This document shows, in pieces, positions 23,689-35,430 of a stretch of DNA of 64,000 nucleotides. The stretch is from NCBI GenBank assembly GCA_035235625.1, contig CP141149.1, positions 4,063,001 through 4,127,000 on the forward strand. The letters are read 5' to 3'. Source of the stretch: Saururus chinensis (Eukaryota > Streptophyta > Magnoliopsida > Piperales > Saururaceae). The position numbers were made by a program, and so were the translations under genes. Below the pieces are notes generated by a model, which saw only the letters and a program-made list of their open reading frames with translations, had not been told where the DNA came from and searched no databases. How positions within the stretch are numbered: the stretch's first letter is position 1; the number at the start of each line of letters is the position of its first letter.

Positions 23689-25056
23689 CTAAATGAATAA
23701 CTCAGGGTACTTCTTTTGCATTTCGCTCTCCAGCTCCCAAGTGGCTTCTTCTGAGGAATGGTACTGCCATAGCACTTTGACTAAGGGGATCCTTTTTGTC
23801 CTCAAGATCTATTCCTTATGATCCAAAATTTTAAGTGGCTTTTCTTCGAATGATAGGTCGGGCTTGAGAGTAATTAAACTCTGATCAAGAACATGAGAGG
23901 AGTCTCGGACGTATTTCCTAAGCATGGACACGTGAAATACGTCATGAACATTGCTGAGTTGTGGAGGCAAGGCTAATCTGTAAGCCACAACTCCTACTTT
24001 GTCCAAAATTTCAAACGGTCCTATGAAGTGAGGACTTAGTTTGCCTTTAATTCCAAATCTCATGACTCCTCGGGTTGGCGAAACTTTTAGTAATACATGG
24101 TCTCCCACGCAAAAGTCAATATCCTTCCGTCTCTGGTCTGCATAACTCTTTTGATGGCTCTGGGATGCCATTAGACGACGCTTGACAAGTTTCACCTTAT
24201 CTGCACATTGTTGCAGAAGTTCAGACTTAATCAATCTTCGTTCTCCTACTTCTTTCCAACACGTCGGTGATCAGCAAGGTCGTTCATACAATGCCTCATA
24301 AGGTGCCATACCTATACTGCTATGAAAGCTATTGTTGTAGGTGAACTCGACCAACGGTAAATGTTCGTCCTAGTTACCCTTCCAATCCATTGTGCAAGCG
24401 CACAACATATCTTCCAAAGTTTGGATAGTTCTTTCTGATTGACCATCTGTCTGTGGGTGGAAAGCAGTGCTGAACTTAAAATTTGTACCCAATTCTTCTT
24501 GAAATCCTTGCCAAAACTTGGAGGTAAATCGACTATCCTGATCTGAGATGATTGATAGCGGTATCCCATGCCGACTCACAATTTCCTTCACGTATAATTT
24601 TGCCAACGAACTTAAGGATTGCTTCTTGCTTAATGGAAGAAAGTGTGCACTCTTTGTGAGTTGATCCACGATCACCCAAATGGATTCATGGCCTTGTGAA
24701 GTTCTGGGTAGTGCCGAGACGAAATCCATAGTAATGTGTTCCCACTTCCACTCGGGGATTTCAATCGTTTGAAGGTACCCTGAAGGTTTTTGGTGTTCGG
24801 CTTTAACTTGCTGACAAGTTAAGCATCTCGAAATATATTCTCCTATATCCTTCTTCATTCCATTCCACCAAAAACATCTTTTTAAATCTTGATACATCTT
24901 CGTTCCTCCTGGGTGGATGGTATATCTAGAACGATGTGCTTCATGTAATAGGTCTTCCCTTAGCTCAGGAATTTTAGGTATTACCAACCGTCCTCGAAAT
25001 CGAATACCTCCATTAGAGCCTTGGGTAAAGTCAGATTTTCCGAGCAAAGTTTGCAT
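23689..25056 (-). pseudogene. Integrase with chromodomain (pol C-terminus), broken
   Basis: Minus-strand 25056-24370 gives the zinc-binding HHCC region ([14 protein letters not shown], then [12 protein letters not shown]) and the catalytic core with the three acidic residues in [21 protein letters not shown] and [11 protein letters not shown]. Further downstream are EFTYNNS, then the C-terminal [13 protein letters not shown] and [13 protein letters not shown]. The chromodomain follows (VKVLWQYHSSEEATWELESE) and ends at 23689. Stops interrupt at about 24367, 24270 and 23806, the last at the chromodomain entrance. Integrase joins the cDNA to the genome; chromodomains of this group are thought to guide insertion toward marked chromatin. 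Confidence 0.9.
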
Positions 25057-25101
25057 TAGTTCGTCATTTTTTTGACCTTCAAGAATACGCTCAACTAGTA
25101 C

Positions 25102-25566
25102 TTATTTTATTTCTAGGTTGGCAATGAACGATTTCTTATTTCCAAGCTGTAATTCAGGTTGACAACCTATTGTTTCTTCCAACAGTTTCCACTCCTTCAT
25201 AAGCATGAAAGCCAATCCCCCAGATTTGCGACTTAAAGCATCAGCTACTACGTTGGCTTTTCCAAGATGATACTTAATAGAAAAGTCATAATCCTTAAGA
25301 TATTCGATCCACCGTCTTTGCCTCATGTTAAGATCACTTTGGGAAAAGATGTACTTTAAACTTTGGTGATCGGTGAAAACTTCAAACATTTCCCCATATA
25401 GATAGTGCCTCCAAATTTTTAAAGCAAAAACTACTGCTGCTAATTCCAAATCGTGAGCAGGGTAGTTACCTTCATGTTTCTTTAATTGTCGTGAAGCGTA
25501 TGCGATCACTTTTCCGTCTTGCATTAGTATGCATCCTAATCCTCTTTTAGAAGCATCGCTGTACAC
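25102..25566 (-). pseudogene. RNase H domain of the Tekay-type element
   Basis: The frame contains [50 protein letters not shown] and [13 protein letters not shown], the standard plant Ty3/Gypsy RNase H motifs. It degrades template RNA during reverse transcription. The upstream RT frame is shifted relative to this one near 25560, and a stop follows LEIK before integrase, so it could not be made as part of a polyprotein. Confidence 0.9.
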
Positions 25567-27143
25567 GACAAACCCCCACTACCAGTCGGCAACGCCAGAA
25601 CAGGTGCAGTTGTTAATTTTTCCTTTAGTTCTTGGAAACTTTGTTCACAAGTTTCATCCCAAACAAATTTCACTCCTTTCCTTGTCAATTTTGTCAGGGG
25701 CAAGGCAATACTTGAAAATCCATGGATGAATCTTCGGTAATAACCTGCAAGGCCTAAGAAGCTCCGAATTTCCATTATTGTTTTTGGCCTTTCCCATTTG
25801 ATGACAGCTTCAATCTTGGTTGGGTCCACCGATACTCCGTTCTTTGAAACGACGTGTCCTAAGAACACCACTTATTCCATCCAAAATTCGCACTTGCTAA
25901 ACTTGGCGTATAGCTTATGATCCCTTAATGTTTGCAGAACTACTTGTAAATGCACTCGGTGATCTTCTAAGCTACTAGAGTAGATGAGGATGTCATCGAC
26001 GAACACGATTACAAACTTGTCTAAAAAGGGCCGAAAAACTCTATTCATGAGATCCATGAAGGCGGCCGGGGCATTTGTTAAACCAAATGGCATCACTAAA
26101 AACTCATAGTGGCCATACCGGGTATGGAAAGCTGTCTTAGAGATATTCCCATCTCGTATCCTTAGCTAATGATAACCTGACTATAGATCTATTTTGGAGA
26201 AAACTTTGGCCATCTGCAATTGATCGAACAAGTCATCTATACGAGGCAAGGGATACTTGTTCTTTATAGTGATAGCATTGAGAAGTCGGTAGTCAATGCA
26301 CAACCTTAACGACCCGTCTTTCTTTCTCACAAATAAGACCGGTGCTCCCCAAGGAGAGACACTGGGTCGTATGAATCCTTTCTCAAGCAATTCCTGCAAT
26401 TGACTTTTTAACTCTTTTAACTCCGCAGGAGCTATGCGGTAAGGTGCTTTAGAAATAGGGCTTGTTCCTGGCATCAACTCAATAGAAAAATCTATCTCTC
26501 TTTTCGGTGGCAGACTAGAGAGATCATCAGGAAAAACGTCAGAGAAATCTTGTACTACATCAATACTCTTCAAGTTAAACGTAGTAGTCTCACTAGTTTC
26601 CACACTAGCAAGATAAGCCTGACATCCTTTACTTAAAAGCCGACGAGCTTTGACTGTCGAGATGATACATGGCTTGGAATGATCCTTAAGCCCATAAAAA
26701 GTAAAACTCCTTTCGCCTCGTTCAAAGATCACCTTCTTCTGTTTACAGTCCACTAATGCCCCGTTATCGGCTAACCAATCCATACCTAATATGACGTCTA
26801 AGTCGGTCATATTTAGGAGAATAAGGTCGGCCTCCCACTGGCATTTCTCTAAGGAAATAGGTATCCCCTGAAGAAATTTTCGAGCTAGAAACGTTTTTCC
26901 CATTGGGGTGGACACTTCTAAGACATATCCTAAATTTAAAATAGGATAGCCAAGACTTGAAGCAAAATCGAACGATATGAAAGAATGTGTCGACCCTGGA
27001 TCTATCAAGATTTTTGCTAATTTATCCAAGACCAGAAGTGTACCTTGAATGACCGCGGTCGATGCTTGAGCTTCCTTGGCAGTAATTGCGAAGACCCGCC
27101 CTTGAGCTTTTGGTTTCTGCTCCGATTTTGATTCTTCTTGCAT
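25536..27143 (-). pseudogene. Protease and reverse transcriptase of the Tekay-type element
   Basis: 27143-26181 encodes the aspartic protease ([13 protein letters not shown], then [17 protein letters not shown]) and the start of RT ([40 protein letters not shown]). The site reads DPG in place of the classical D-S/T-G, a variant I believe occurs in related plant elements. After two stops at about 26160-26180 the RT continues with [20 protein letters not shown] and [12 protein letters not shown] (catalytic VDD), a stop after CEFWME, then [12 protein letters not shown] and [12 protein letters not shown]. Reverse transcriptase copies element RNA into cDNA. The lesions make this copy inactive. Confidence 0.92.
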
Positions 27144-28127
27144 TTTCCTCTTTGGGCAGTCTCTAATCTAATGGCCTTGTTCACCACAGAAAAAGCATTT
27201 TCTTTCGGTACAATAACACATTCCAGGAGGATGGATTTTATTGCACTGCGGACATTTTTCTAGCTTCCTTTCTCCCCTTGGCTGTGAAGGTGATTCTGAG
27301 GGCTTTTGAAACTTACGATTATTTTGATTGTTAAACGTAAGCCTCCTTTTCCTCTCATCGGGTCAGAAACTTTTATTTTGTCCTCGGTCCTTATGTCCGA
27401 CCACAAATTCCATATAATCTTGTTCTAGGATAGAGGCTAGTTCAACTGCTTTGGCAAAAGTCGTGGGTTGATGGCCAATAATTCTTCCTCTTAATCCATT
27501 ATTTAGGCCCCTCACGAACTTCCGAGCTTTCTTTAATTCTGTCGTACAATAATCTGGAGCGAAACGTTGTAATTGTACGAACTTATTCTCGTATTGAGTC
27601 ACCGTTAACCCTCCTTGTTGTAGATCTAGAAACTCCTTTTCCTTTCTTTCTTGGACGTGAGGAGGAAAATATTTATTGTATAGTACTTCTTTAAATTCCT
27701 CCCACTTAATATGATCACCATCTGTGAAGAAATTTCTTTCTGCTGTAGGCCACCAGAAAGCAGCTTCGCCAGTCATAGAGAAAGTGGCTAGTGGCACCTT
27801 ACGATCATCGGGGATCTTCATTGCTTTAAAAATCCGTTCAACTTCAAAGGTCCACCTTTCAGCGGCCTCAAGGCCGTCTTCCCCCGTAAACGCTGGTGCA
27901 AGCTTTTTAAAGTGCTCCAACAAATTATCCTTTTCACTGTGGGTATTATCTCCCGAATTAGTCGAATGATTGAAATAATTTGATTGGAATCCTTGAGTCA
28001 TTCTTTGCATTAATAAGTCCACGAAGTGCATCATAGGATCTCCCGTTGTCAAAGTGACCGGCGTAGTAACATCTGGTGGAGTTGAGCTACTTACCGGTTG
28101 AGCATCGCTACCACTAACGTTCGTCAT
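27144..28127 (-). pseudogene. gag of the Tekay-type element
   Basis: Starts MTNVSGSDAQP at 28127 and contains the retrotransposon gag domain (PAFTGEDGLEAAERWTFEVE, EAAFWWPTAE, WEEFKEVLYNKYFPPHV, QERKEKEFLDLQQGGLTV). A stop after GQNKSF (about 27360) is followed in frame by a basic linker and two CxxC motifs. The second, a CCHC knuckle CFFCGEQGH...C, is broken by a stop where a residue after the histidine should be (about 27169). Gag forms the particle that encloses element RNA. Confidence 0.92.
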
Positions 28128-28354
28128 CTAAACATGGATTAGTAACATCAAGATCTTTAGAAAACAAGCTTACTTCATAACAACCTTGAAGTGTCATTAC
28201 ATCACTCAAAAGTTACGTTAGCTATTTACATAATAAAACTACTCTTAGTACACATCAAAATTGTTCCCACGGAACTATTTACTCGAGATTTTTACAGACC
28301 TTCTTCTCTAAGTAGTCAAGACTTTAGAGAGGAAAGGTTCTAGCTTTAGGGCAT

Positions 28355-28624
28355 TCAAAGAAAAAGTGGGTTAAAAAGTCCACAAAAGGTGCACCACTCG
28401 GGCATTCCATGCCTTCCGGTTTCCTTCCCTTTGAGGAGATGCTGGACGCCTGGCTCTTCCACCCATTCGACCTCAGGTAGGGGTACTTCGTTCAGGTCAA
28501 AATCCATTTCATACTCAGGGTTATCCTCGTTAGAATTTTCACTTTCTTCCACTTCCAAGGAGGGATCTTCTTCAAACTCTTCTCCTGGAGTAGGCGAGTC
28601 CGGGATAACTATTATTTCATTCAC
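28355..28624 (-). other. Acidic ORF in the Tekay leader
   Basis: An 89-codon minus-strand ORF between the primer binding site and gag: MNEIIVIPDSPTPGEEFEED, more acidic residues, DFDLNEVPLPEVEW and CTFCG near the end. The composition (acidic, proline-containing) is not like random LTR leader. It precedes gag in a different segment and is not a known chromovirus domain to me. It may be an extra small protein of this family or a chance frame. Confidence 0.4.
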
Positions 28625-28925
28625 GTCACTATTCGTGGGTGAACCAGGGGTGTAAAAGATTTCAGAATCTTTTGAGTCTGAAATTTCGATGGGTGTCTTA
28701 CCCTCATTTTATATACTCTTGCTACAACTTCCTTCCATTGGAAGCGGCAATTTACGAGCAGTAGAATGATAAAGATTGCTTGACAGATATGTCTTATGCC
28801 CGAGCATCGACATCTGTTTTAGCTTTACATAAAAAATTCATTAAGAAATTTCAAATAGGAAAACATACGATAAAATATAAATAATTGTATTGACTAATTT
28901 AATTACTTTTTAGTAGACAGTAGAA

Positions 28926-28942
28926 CCATGGCTCCGATACCA
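28926..28942 (-). other. Primer binding site (initiator Met tRNA type)
   Basis: Minus strand TGGTATCGGAGCCATGG begins two bases after the 5' LTR. The first bases complement the 3' end of plant initiator methionine tRNA, the usual primer for Tekay and many other plant elements. Confidence 0.85.
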
Positions 28943-28944
28943 AC

Positions 28945-30590
28945 TGTAATGTCCCTCGTATTTTCGAATAAAAGAAAATAATTTTTGAAAACGTAACAAA
29001 ATTTAATTACAATTGCCAAGGATCACCGTGTACTAAAACAGTAATTACAACACACTTTGTATTATACAAAGATTTTCAAAATTGGGCATCACATGCCTTT
29101 ATACATTAGTCAATACAATCATTTACATAAGGTACAAAAACAACAGTACAAAACTGTAATCTAAGGAAATCCTTCGTCGACTCCTTCAGATTTGAGTGAA
29201 ACACCTGTAGAGTCTGAGGGTAGGTGAGTAAATTCATACTCAGTAGGTCGAATTAAGTTCTAAGAATATGCTTCGTGCACATATCCTGCCATTTTTCTTT
29301 TGAAATCATCCAGAAAATCTGAAAACACAATCACAGAATGTCGCGGTACTAGACGACTTACACCTGCACCCATGGGGCGACGCGAGACAGAAAGGAAGGG
29401 ATTTACCCATGACATCCCAATCCTGTGCGCGCCAGATGCCAAATTTGGCGGTATCCAAAATCATAATAATTTTTAGCTCCAAAGAACCGAGAACTGTCCA
29501 CACGGCACGATTGCCCAAAACTCGGAGAAATTTTTGAAAAGAGGAGATGATTTTAAAGTCAGAGCTTTTGTTTTCATAAAGTAACAGAAAACTTTTAGTA
29601 AAACTTTAACGAGTAAAAATCTCGGCATACAATTAGAATTTAAAGCTACCTACCTATAACACATGCAAAATATAACGAAATCTCCTCGTAGAGTAAAGAA
29701 AGTCCCTCCTTAAGATATCAACCTTTGAGCGAGAATTTTGGTAGAATAAGCACTCCAACGCGTAGAATGTAATTGATTTAGTAGGGTAGGGCTTTGGAAC
29801 GGGTTAAAAAGGGTTGGGAATGGTCCAGAAACAGTAAAAAATGAAAGGTGAAGATTAGGGAAGGGGCACATTTTGCAAGGTCTTAGAGGGGTTGTCTCAA
29901 GAAAATAACACTTCCAATGCGTAGAGCACCCTTGAATTAGTAGGAAACGGGTCTTGGAACATGAAAATCGGACTTAAAATGGGTTGGGAATGGTGAAAAT
30001 AGTGAAAGGGGATGAAAATCGGATGTGGGTGAAAAACTGGCCGGAATGGGTATATATAGGGGAGGAGGGGGAATATTCCGGTGGGCGCCGCCGCTGGAAC
30101 AGGTGGGCGCCCACCAGCAGGCGGAAATGGGTGCGCGCGTGACGAACGTGCGTTCATCACCGCGAACGCGTGCCCGGTGCGCGTTCGACGCGTGCGATGC
30201 ATGCGTTCAGCGCACGCCACATGGCATACACTGCGCGCTGCGCCGTGCCGAGCCGCCGAAAAAATATATTTATTATTTATTTTAATTTCCAAAAATTCCA
30301 AAAATCGTAACTTCCTATCCCGAACTCGGTTTTACGCGTTCTAAGTACCGTTGAGCTCGTATTGACGAGCCCTACGAGATTAGACTATTTAAGAATCGTT
30401 TTGCCCAAATTTCAAAAGTGGGTCCCACCGGTTGAACACGTTTCCCAAGGTCATACTTTTTGTTCCCGATGTCCGATTTTTGCGTTTTAAGACTTGTTAC
30501 GCTCGTCTCCACGAGCTCTAACCAACCCTTAGGAAAATTATGAATAACAAAATATATAAGAAGAACATGTTAGAAATTAGGGTTATTACA
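28945..30590 (-). repeat. 5' LTR of the Tekay-type element
   Basis: 1646 bp, ends TGTAATGTCCCTCG and GGTTATTACA, near-identical to 22017-23646. It carries the promoter of the element by family knowledge; on the minus strand TATATA lies near 30050, in the expected area, but I did not define a start site. Confidence 0.95.
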
Positions 30591-30595
30591 GATAT

Positions 30596-31163
30596 ACTTT
30601 TACCGTACTCCTATATATTAGATCTCAAAAAGCTAAACAAGGTTCATGATTTTTCTTGAATGGGCTTACCATGTTAAAAAATCTCATGTGCCTTGTGTTT
30701 GAATATTTATAATTTTTTGCACTCAAGGTCATTGTCAATTAGGATCATTTTAATATGTTGTGTGATATAATAGAAAATAGGTTTTTAAGTAAATTGAATT
30801 AATCTTTCAAAGTTGATAATCTGGTAACTTTGGAAGGTGACTATTGCATGCTTAATTAATGAGATGCATAGTATAACTCCCCTGTCTTCTACACTTCCCA
30901 TTCATCATCATCTCCCCCCCATTTTCCATTAATGGCCTTTGTCGTTCCCCATGTTGGGACCGAACTTGTTGATATGTGTTCTTACAATGCTATATATGTA
31001 GGAGTTGTCCTTGGTGGGTGTTTTCATAAGAGAATAAGTATAGCTCCTAAAGGAAGTGCAGATGTATTTGGATTTTGAAGAACTCCCTCCTAATACACAC
31101 ACCTAAAAAGAACAGCTACGGTGTTTTACAACATCATGTACTTACCGTTGGCTGATTATAAAT
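30596..31163. other. No gene seen
   Basis: AT-rich DNA that resumes the pre-insertion sequence after the Tekay element. No frames or repeats of note apart from a short pyrimidine run near 30910. Confidence 0.4.
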
Positions 31164-31949
31164 CACTACAACAAAAATATCTTTTTGCAACACACAAATT
31201 TGTTACAAAAAGGTACTTATTTGTTGCAAAAGATTTTTTGCCACAAAAACAATTTTGTTGCACAATTGTTACAAAAATCATGTGTCAAAAAGTAATTTTT
31301 TGCAAATCTCATTTGTATCCCTTTTATGACAATATTTGTTTTTGCAAAAAACTATATAATAAGTTGCAAAAACTACTAATATGTTGCAAAAAATACAATG
31401 TATGCAAGGCCAAAAAAATATTTTTTGTATTTTTTTGCAATAATATTTGTTTGTCGCAAATAAAAATATTTAAAAAAATAAATATTTTTTAATAATTGGT
31501 TTAATTTTGTAATAATAAAGTTTTTTCACAAATGAAAATTATTTTTAAAAATTAATTTAAATAATTTATTTTTGAGACAATATTTGTTCGTCTCAAATGA
31601 TATACATTTGCAATAAAAAGATTCATTGCTAAATTATATTATTTTGTTGCAAAAATGATTATTAAAAAATAATAAAAATTTGTTTTTGCAACAAAAAATA
31701 TTATTAAAAAATTTAAAATTTCAAAATACATAATTTTGTATTTGCAAAAAAATGAATTTGTTTCAAAAAACCTTTTTAAATTATAAATGTGGTATTTGCG
31801 ACAAAAATAATCATCCCAAAAGGAAAAAATTTATTAGCCACAAACAACTTTGTTGTAATATATGCTTTTAATAAATTGTATTATGTAATTGCAACAAATA
31901 ATTTTGTCTAAAGTGTATACATGACTATTTAGGACAAACAAATTTAGTG
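31164..31949. repeat. AT-rich DNA-transposon-like repeat with CACTACAACAAAA start
   Basis: Begins CACTACAACAAAAATATC and is filled with TTTGTTGCAAAAA and TTTGCAACAAA words in both orientations, the subterminal style of CACTA-type non-autonomous elements. Possible right ends are TTTGTTGTAATA at 31860 (two bases off the expected TAGTG) and TTTAGTG at 31949. Neither has a matching 3-bp duplication, so the end is uncertain. Confidence 0.5.
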
Positions 31950-32060
31950 GCAAAAATAGATCCCAAGATAGCTTGGTGTGTCTTGGGTCACTCTCTCTTT
32001 GCTTCATATTCTGATGAATAAGTTCTCAACAATAGATCCCAAAGATAGCACGGTGCTTGG

Positions 32061-32571
32061 CTAATTTACTCCACGACCTTCACGAATTTCCATGGTCATT
32101 GATCTTGAAATAGCATCTCTGGATGCAAGATCCTAAGTGGTAGAGGCATATCGTTCCATAAATCTTTCACCTTCACTGTTTCTAAGAATACCACTTTCAC
32201 CTCCAGATTCTGTGTAGAATAAATAGCAAAGGTGTGGAATTCACAAATCAGGTGACTAAGCATCAAATTACCTTCAGATAATTTAGTCAGCAAGCAAACA
32301 TGATAAAACTGTATGAATTCACAATAACAAGAATATATCACAACCTTCAGTAATAAGAAATTATGCACCATATATACTTGTTAGATGAAACTATACAAAC
32401 TCAAGATCCTGGACAAATATAAAATATATTAGGGTTACTAAATGAATGAAGAAAACTAATTTTGGCTGAGCTAACCATGAAATCAACCTCTATAGGTATG
32501 CCAGCATGTGCAAACATTGCATTTCCATCACCAGTGCATGTATAAGTGGAAGTTGTAGAGTAAGTCCGACC
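32061..32571 (-). pseudogene. Succinate dehydrogenase flavoprotein (SDH1) gene fragment
   Basis: Two minus-strand exons. Exon 32571-32488 reads GRTYSTTSTYTCTGDGNAM then FAHAGIPIE, matching the conserved TCTGDGNAM segment of SDHA. Exon 32209-32061 reads ILRNSEGERFMERYA, a stop in place of a residue, then DLASRDAISRSM and TMEIREGRGV. Both splice boundaries facing the intron are canonical. SDHA is the FAD-binding subunit of mitochondrial complex II. The piece covers only about 80 residues of some 630, carries a stop, and is next to exons of unrelated genes on the same strand, so it is a captured fragment. Confidence 0.85.
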
Positions 32572-32961
32572 CTGATCTCTTCCTTAAGTGCGAGATAGAA
32601 CTACGTTTCAAAGATAGTTTGTCAAGTTGTAACTAACATATAAAATGCAGACCATTTGAGATGCCTCACATGCCCAAGCTTACAAAACTATAAACAATAC
32701 ACCTCATTTAAAAAAATAAAAAGATAATTACAATATAAGTAATGCAATGAGAAGAACTATCCATCATCCAAATTTATTAGAGTAAACCTCTAAATAAGGT
32801 TGATCAAAGAATACTTAAATAATAAATGCTCATAATTGTTGGATAATGACATACTGTTACCTAATAGTAAAAGGCAAAAAAAGATTCTTAACGGAAACAT
32901 ACAAAGTTTAAGAGACAGAATAGGTTGAACTATAAGGCAGATTAACAGTTTTTTTAGCTTC

Positions 32962-33754
32962 AGATTCTACAAAGCATGAATAGCGTGGTTCTCCATGAGA
33001 TGGAACAGGAAGCTCAGGCATATGAGATGGAAGGCCCGTATTTGAAACTTTTGTCCAAAATGCGTCCTTATCAGTTCAACTACATGCTGCCCAAGAAAAC
33101 AAAAGCAAAGACTATGTCTCTTAGTAAGATGCAATGGAATCTGGCAGAATAGCATTAGTATCAATAAACAGGTACAACTGTAATTGGAAAGTGAATAGAA
33201 CCAACACAAACCTGTGTATCGGCAAAAGCACCAACAGCAATCACGGCCATGTTGTGCAAAAGATACCACTTCTTATAAAACTGCTTAACTCTTTCAGAAG
33301 ATACATTCCGGATCACCCTTTCTAACCCAATTGGTAGGCGTTCAGCATACTAACAATCACGATAACAACTTTTCCAGAGAGCATATCTTTCTTTTCAAGA
33401 GAACAATTCATCTTTAATTGCAGAATTTTCTAACAAAATAGTTCTTTCATTCACTTTGTAAATTCCAAGCATGTTTTGTATGACAGTAAAAAGGAAAGAC
33501 CTTAGATCCCATCATCATAAGAGTCCAATGAGCACCCTGCATCCGCCCAGCTGCATTTCACGCTCCTCTATATTCTTCTAAGACAGCACGTCTTTCTTTT
33601 TCCAAGTCCTCTGCATAAACTCGAATCTGAGAGAAAATCAACACAAGAGATGACAAAAAACATGGGTTCACTAAAATAAAATGTTAAGGTGGCACTACCT
33701 CTGAACTAAATTCAGCCAAAACTGATATGGCCCAAGATAACATCTCAGCCTTGT
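32962..33754 (-). pseudogene. M16 zinc peptidase (PQQL-like) gene fragment
   Basis: Four minus-strand exons: 33754-33699 (DKAEMLSWAISVLAEFSSE), 33626-33501 (IRVYAEDLEKERRAVLEEYR and GRMQGAHWTLMM), 33349-33212 (YAERLPIGLERVIRNV, VKQFYKKWYLLHNMAVIAVG) and 33086-32962 (HVVELIRTHFGQK, then PELPVPSHGEPRYSCFVESE). Order and text follow plant M16 peptidases of the PQQL type. A TGA replaces arginine in YRGA-stop-NAAGR, and the last exon needs a one-base shift after HFGQK. GT/AG boundaries are kept between exons. The HxxEH catalytic motif is not in the piece. Confidence 0.85.
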
Positions 33755-33826
33755 CTACAGGAACAAATAATTCATAAATGCATTAAAAAAGAGAACAATT
33801 ATGAGGGAATAACATTTCATAATTAC

Positions 33827-34101
33827 CAGCTTGCTTTTGCTCCATAATTATAAAATTCTTCTCTTTCAAATCATATTCAGACTTCTTTACAGTCTGATTG
33901 GCAGCATCCAATAATTTATTGGTTTTAACCAAATTTTCCTGCATTTTGGAGAACAAATGAACAAAAATGAATCAGTTATTTCATGAACAGGATACTGTAG
34001 TTATTTAAAACTATAAAATTTCTTACCTAAGTTGTTTCCAACATATTGCTTAAATCAACAGATCGTTGCAACTCATTACCATGCTTCTATTCTTCTAATT
34101 G
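33827..34101 (-). pseudogene. Coiled-coil exons, kinesin-5-like gene fragment
   Basis: Two minus-strand exons, 34101-34027 and 33938-33827. They read QLEE-stop-KHGNELQRSVD then LSNMLETT-stop, and ENLVKTNKLLDAANQTVKKS then EYDLKEKNFIIMEQKQA. The heptad pattern and the KEKxFII.....A block resemble the stalk of plant kinesin-5. Assignment is tentative because coiled coils are easily confused. Splice boundaries are canonical; two stops interrupt the frame. The pieces lie just upstream, in the same direction, of the M16 fragment. Confidence 0.45.
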
Positions 34102-34249
34102 CTAAAGTACATAGAAAAACATATTCAGTGAAATAAATGCATATTAGAAACCATACTTTGAGTTTATTATCTATCTCATAACCTAGCAAATCACCACATT
34201 GCCTGTACTCCGATTATTTAATGAAGATGAAAACTATAAAATATGACCT

Positions 34250-35430
34250 TGTTGAACAAAAGTTTGTATATAGTGGAAATAATTAAAACCTAATGTATAG
34301 GCGCATTATTTATCAATTTATCAAGCATACAAAACACACATGAACACACAAGGATTTAATGTAAAAAATCCAAACTTGGGTGAAAAACCACAACAACTTC
34401 ACAATGCTAAATCAGTATACTAGTAAGCAAGAACTTACAAGACGCAAAAAATAACCAACCAACCTTTTTAGAGTACTCAACACAAATAGAAAGACCTTTT
34501 CTTTGTTCAATCCACTTCGTTGCTAACCTTCAAGTTTCTCACTCCGTAGAATCCTTGATGTTTTTTCACTATATGTTTCATCTTTGTTTTCTTCTAACAA
34601 CTCAATCAAAAACTCATTCTTCAATTGTTAATGCACCTTTGAGTTTCTTCAACTCCTTTGAAGAATTTTTCGTAACTCTTGTTTTTTGGGTGAGATTTTT
34701 CTCTTTCAGTTGTGTGTCTTTATGAAATCACCATTAACATGAGTTTGAAGCTTTTTGGGTGATCTCTCTAGGAAAACAATGGACAAGGAACACTCCTCCC
34801 TTCTCTTTGATTTTCTAGGTTTTCCTCTCTTCATTTTTGACGATTCCTTAGCTTTTAAATAGGTGCCTAACTCAGTTTAAGAATTTGACTCTGACTAGGA
34901 ATACAATATCATCTAGAAAGGCTTAAATTAGGCAATGATAATAGATAACGATCAATCGTTTCAAACAACGATCAATCATTGTTTCATTAGGGCACAACTC
35001 GGCTAGTGATTGATCCATCAAGTGTGTGATCTATTGATAAACTCTCATTATGTTTTTATAAAGGATTGTTTCAAATGCCGATTGATTGATTGAACAATGT
35101 AATTTGCAGCAATAGATCCATTGCATAGTATTTTGATAATGTTGCCCTTTCTACCCTAATTTGGTTTGAAACTCCCAAAATCACTTTCTAAACTATTCTA
35201 AATGATTTGTATATATGAGTGTGTGCAAAATTAATCTATTTTACCTTCAACACTCTTAGTCTTCAACCTTAATTAATAAAAACATGTCTGCTCCTATTTT
35301 TTAAGTTCATAAATTCCAAATCCGACTTTACCACAACCAAATCTTGTCAGATTTCTAAGACTAATTATATATATGAAGCTCGACATAGTTTTGATCAATA
35401 AAATTAACTAATTACAATACATATGCCCAC
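34250..35430 (-). repeat. Probable LTR of a retrotransposon (3' LTR)
   Basis: Starts TGTTGAACAAAAG on the plus strand. Its outer edge near 35430 (ATGCCCACA) lies next to a minus-strand AAAAGGGGGAGATT, a polypurine tract of the Ty1/Copia SIRE style, at 35443-35456. The block near 34355-34400 (AAGGATTTAATGTAAAAAAT, then AAAAACCACAACAACTTC) is like that in Copia LTRs. No second LTR and no duplication was found, so the element is truncated. Confidence 0.5.

Larger units (their letters stand above)
22017..30590 (-). mobile_element. Ty3/Gypsy retrotransposon, Tekay-type chromovirus
   Basis: Complete structure on the minus strand: LTRs at 28945-30590 (5') and 22017-23646 (3'), primer binding site, gag, protease, reverse transcriptase, RNase H, integrase with chromodomain, and polypurine tract. 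The 5-bp target duplication GATAT is perfect (22012-22016 and 30591-30595). Gene order (integrase after RNase H) and the chromodomain identify a chromovirus, and the iMet-type primer site and GGGGGG tract fit Tekay. About nine in-frame stops and one frameshift inactivate it. The LTRs are close: about four mismatches in the first 180 bases, so insertion is fairly recent. It landed on the last base of the CACTA terminus. Confidence 0.95.

Noticed and set aside
30025..30344. Arginine-rich plus-strand ORFs in the Tekay LTR
   Set aside because: Open by GC-rich composition of the LTR CGCG block; the other LTR does not keep the frame.
31121..31492. 123-codon ORF rich in Lys, Cys and Phe
   Set aside because: It lies wholly inside the TTTGCAACAAA repeat array of a DNA-transposon-like repeat.
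31164..31860. A complete CACTA MITE ending TTTGTTGTAATA
   Set aside because: The end differs from TAGTG by two bases and no 3-bp duplication is present.
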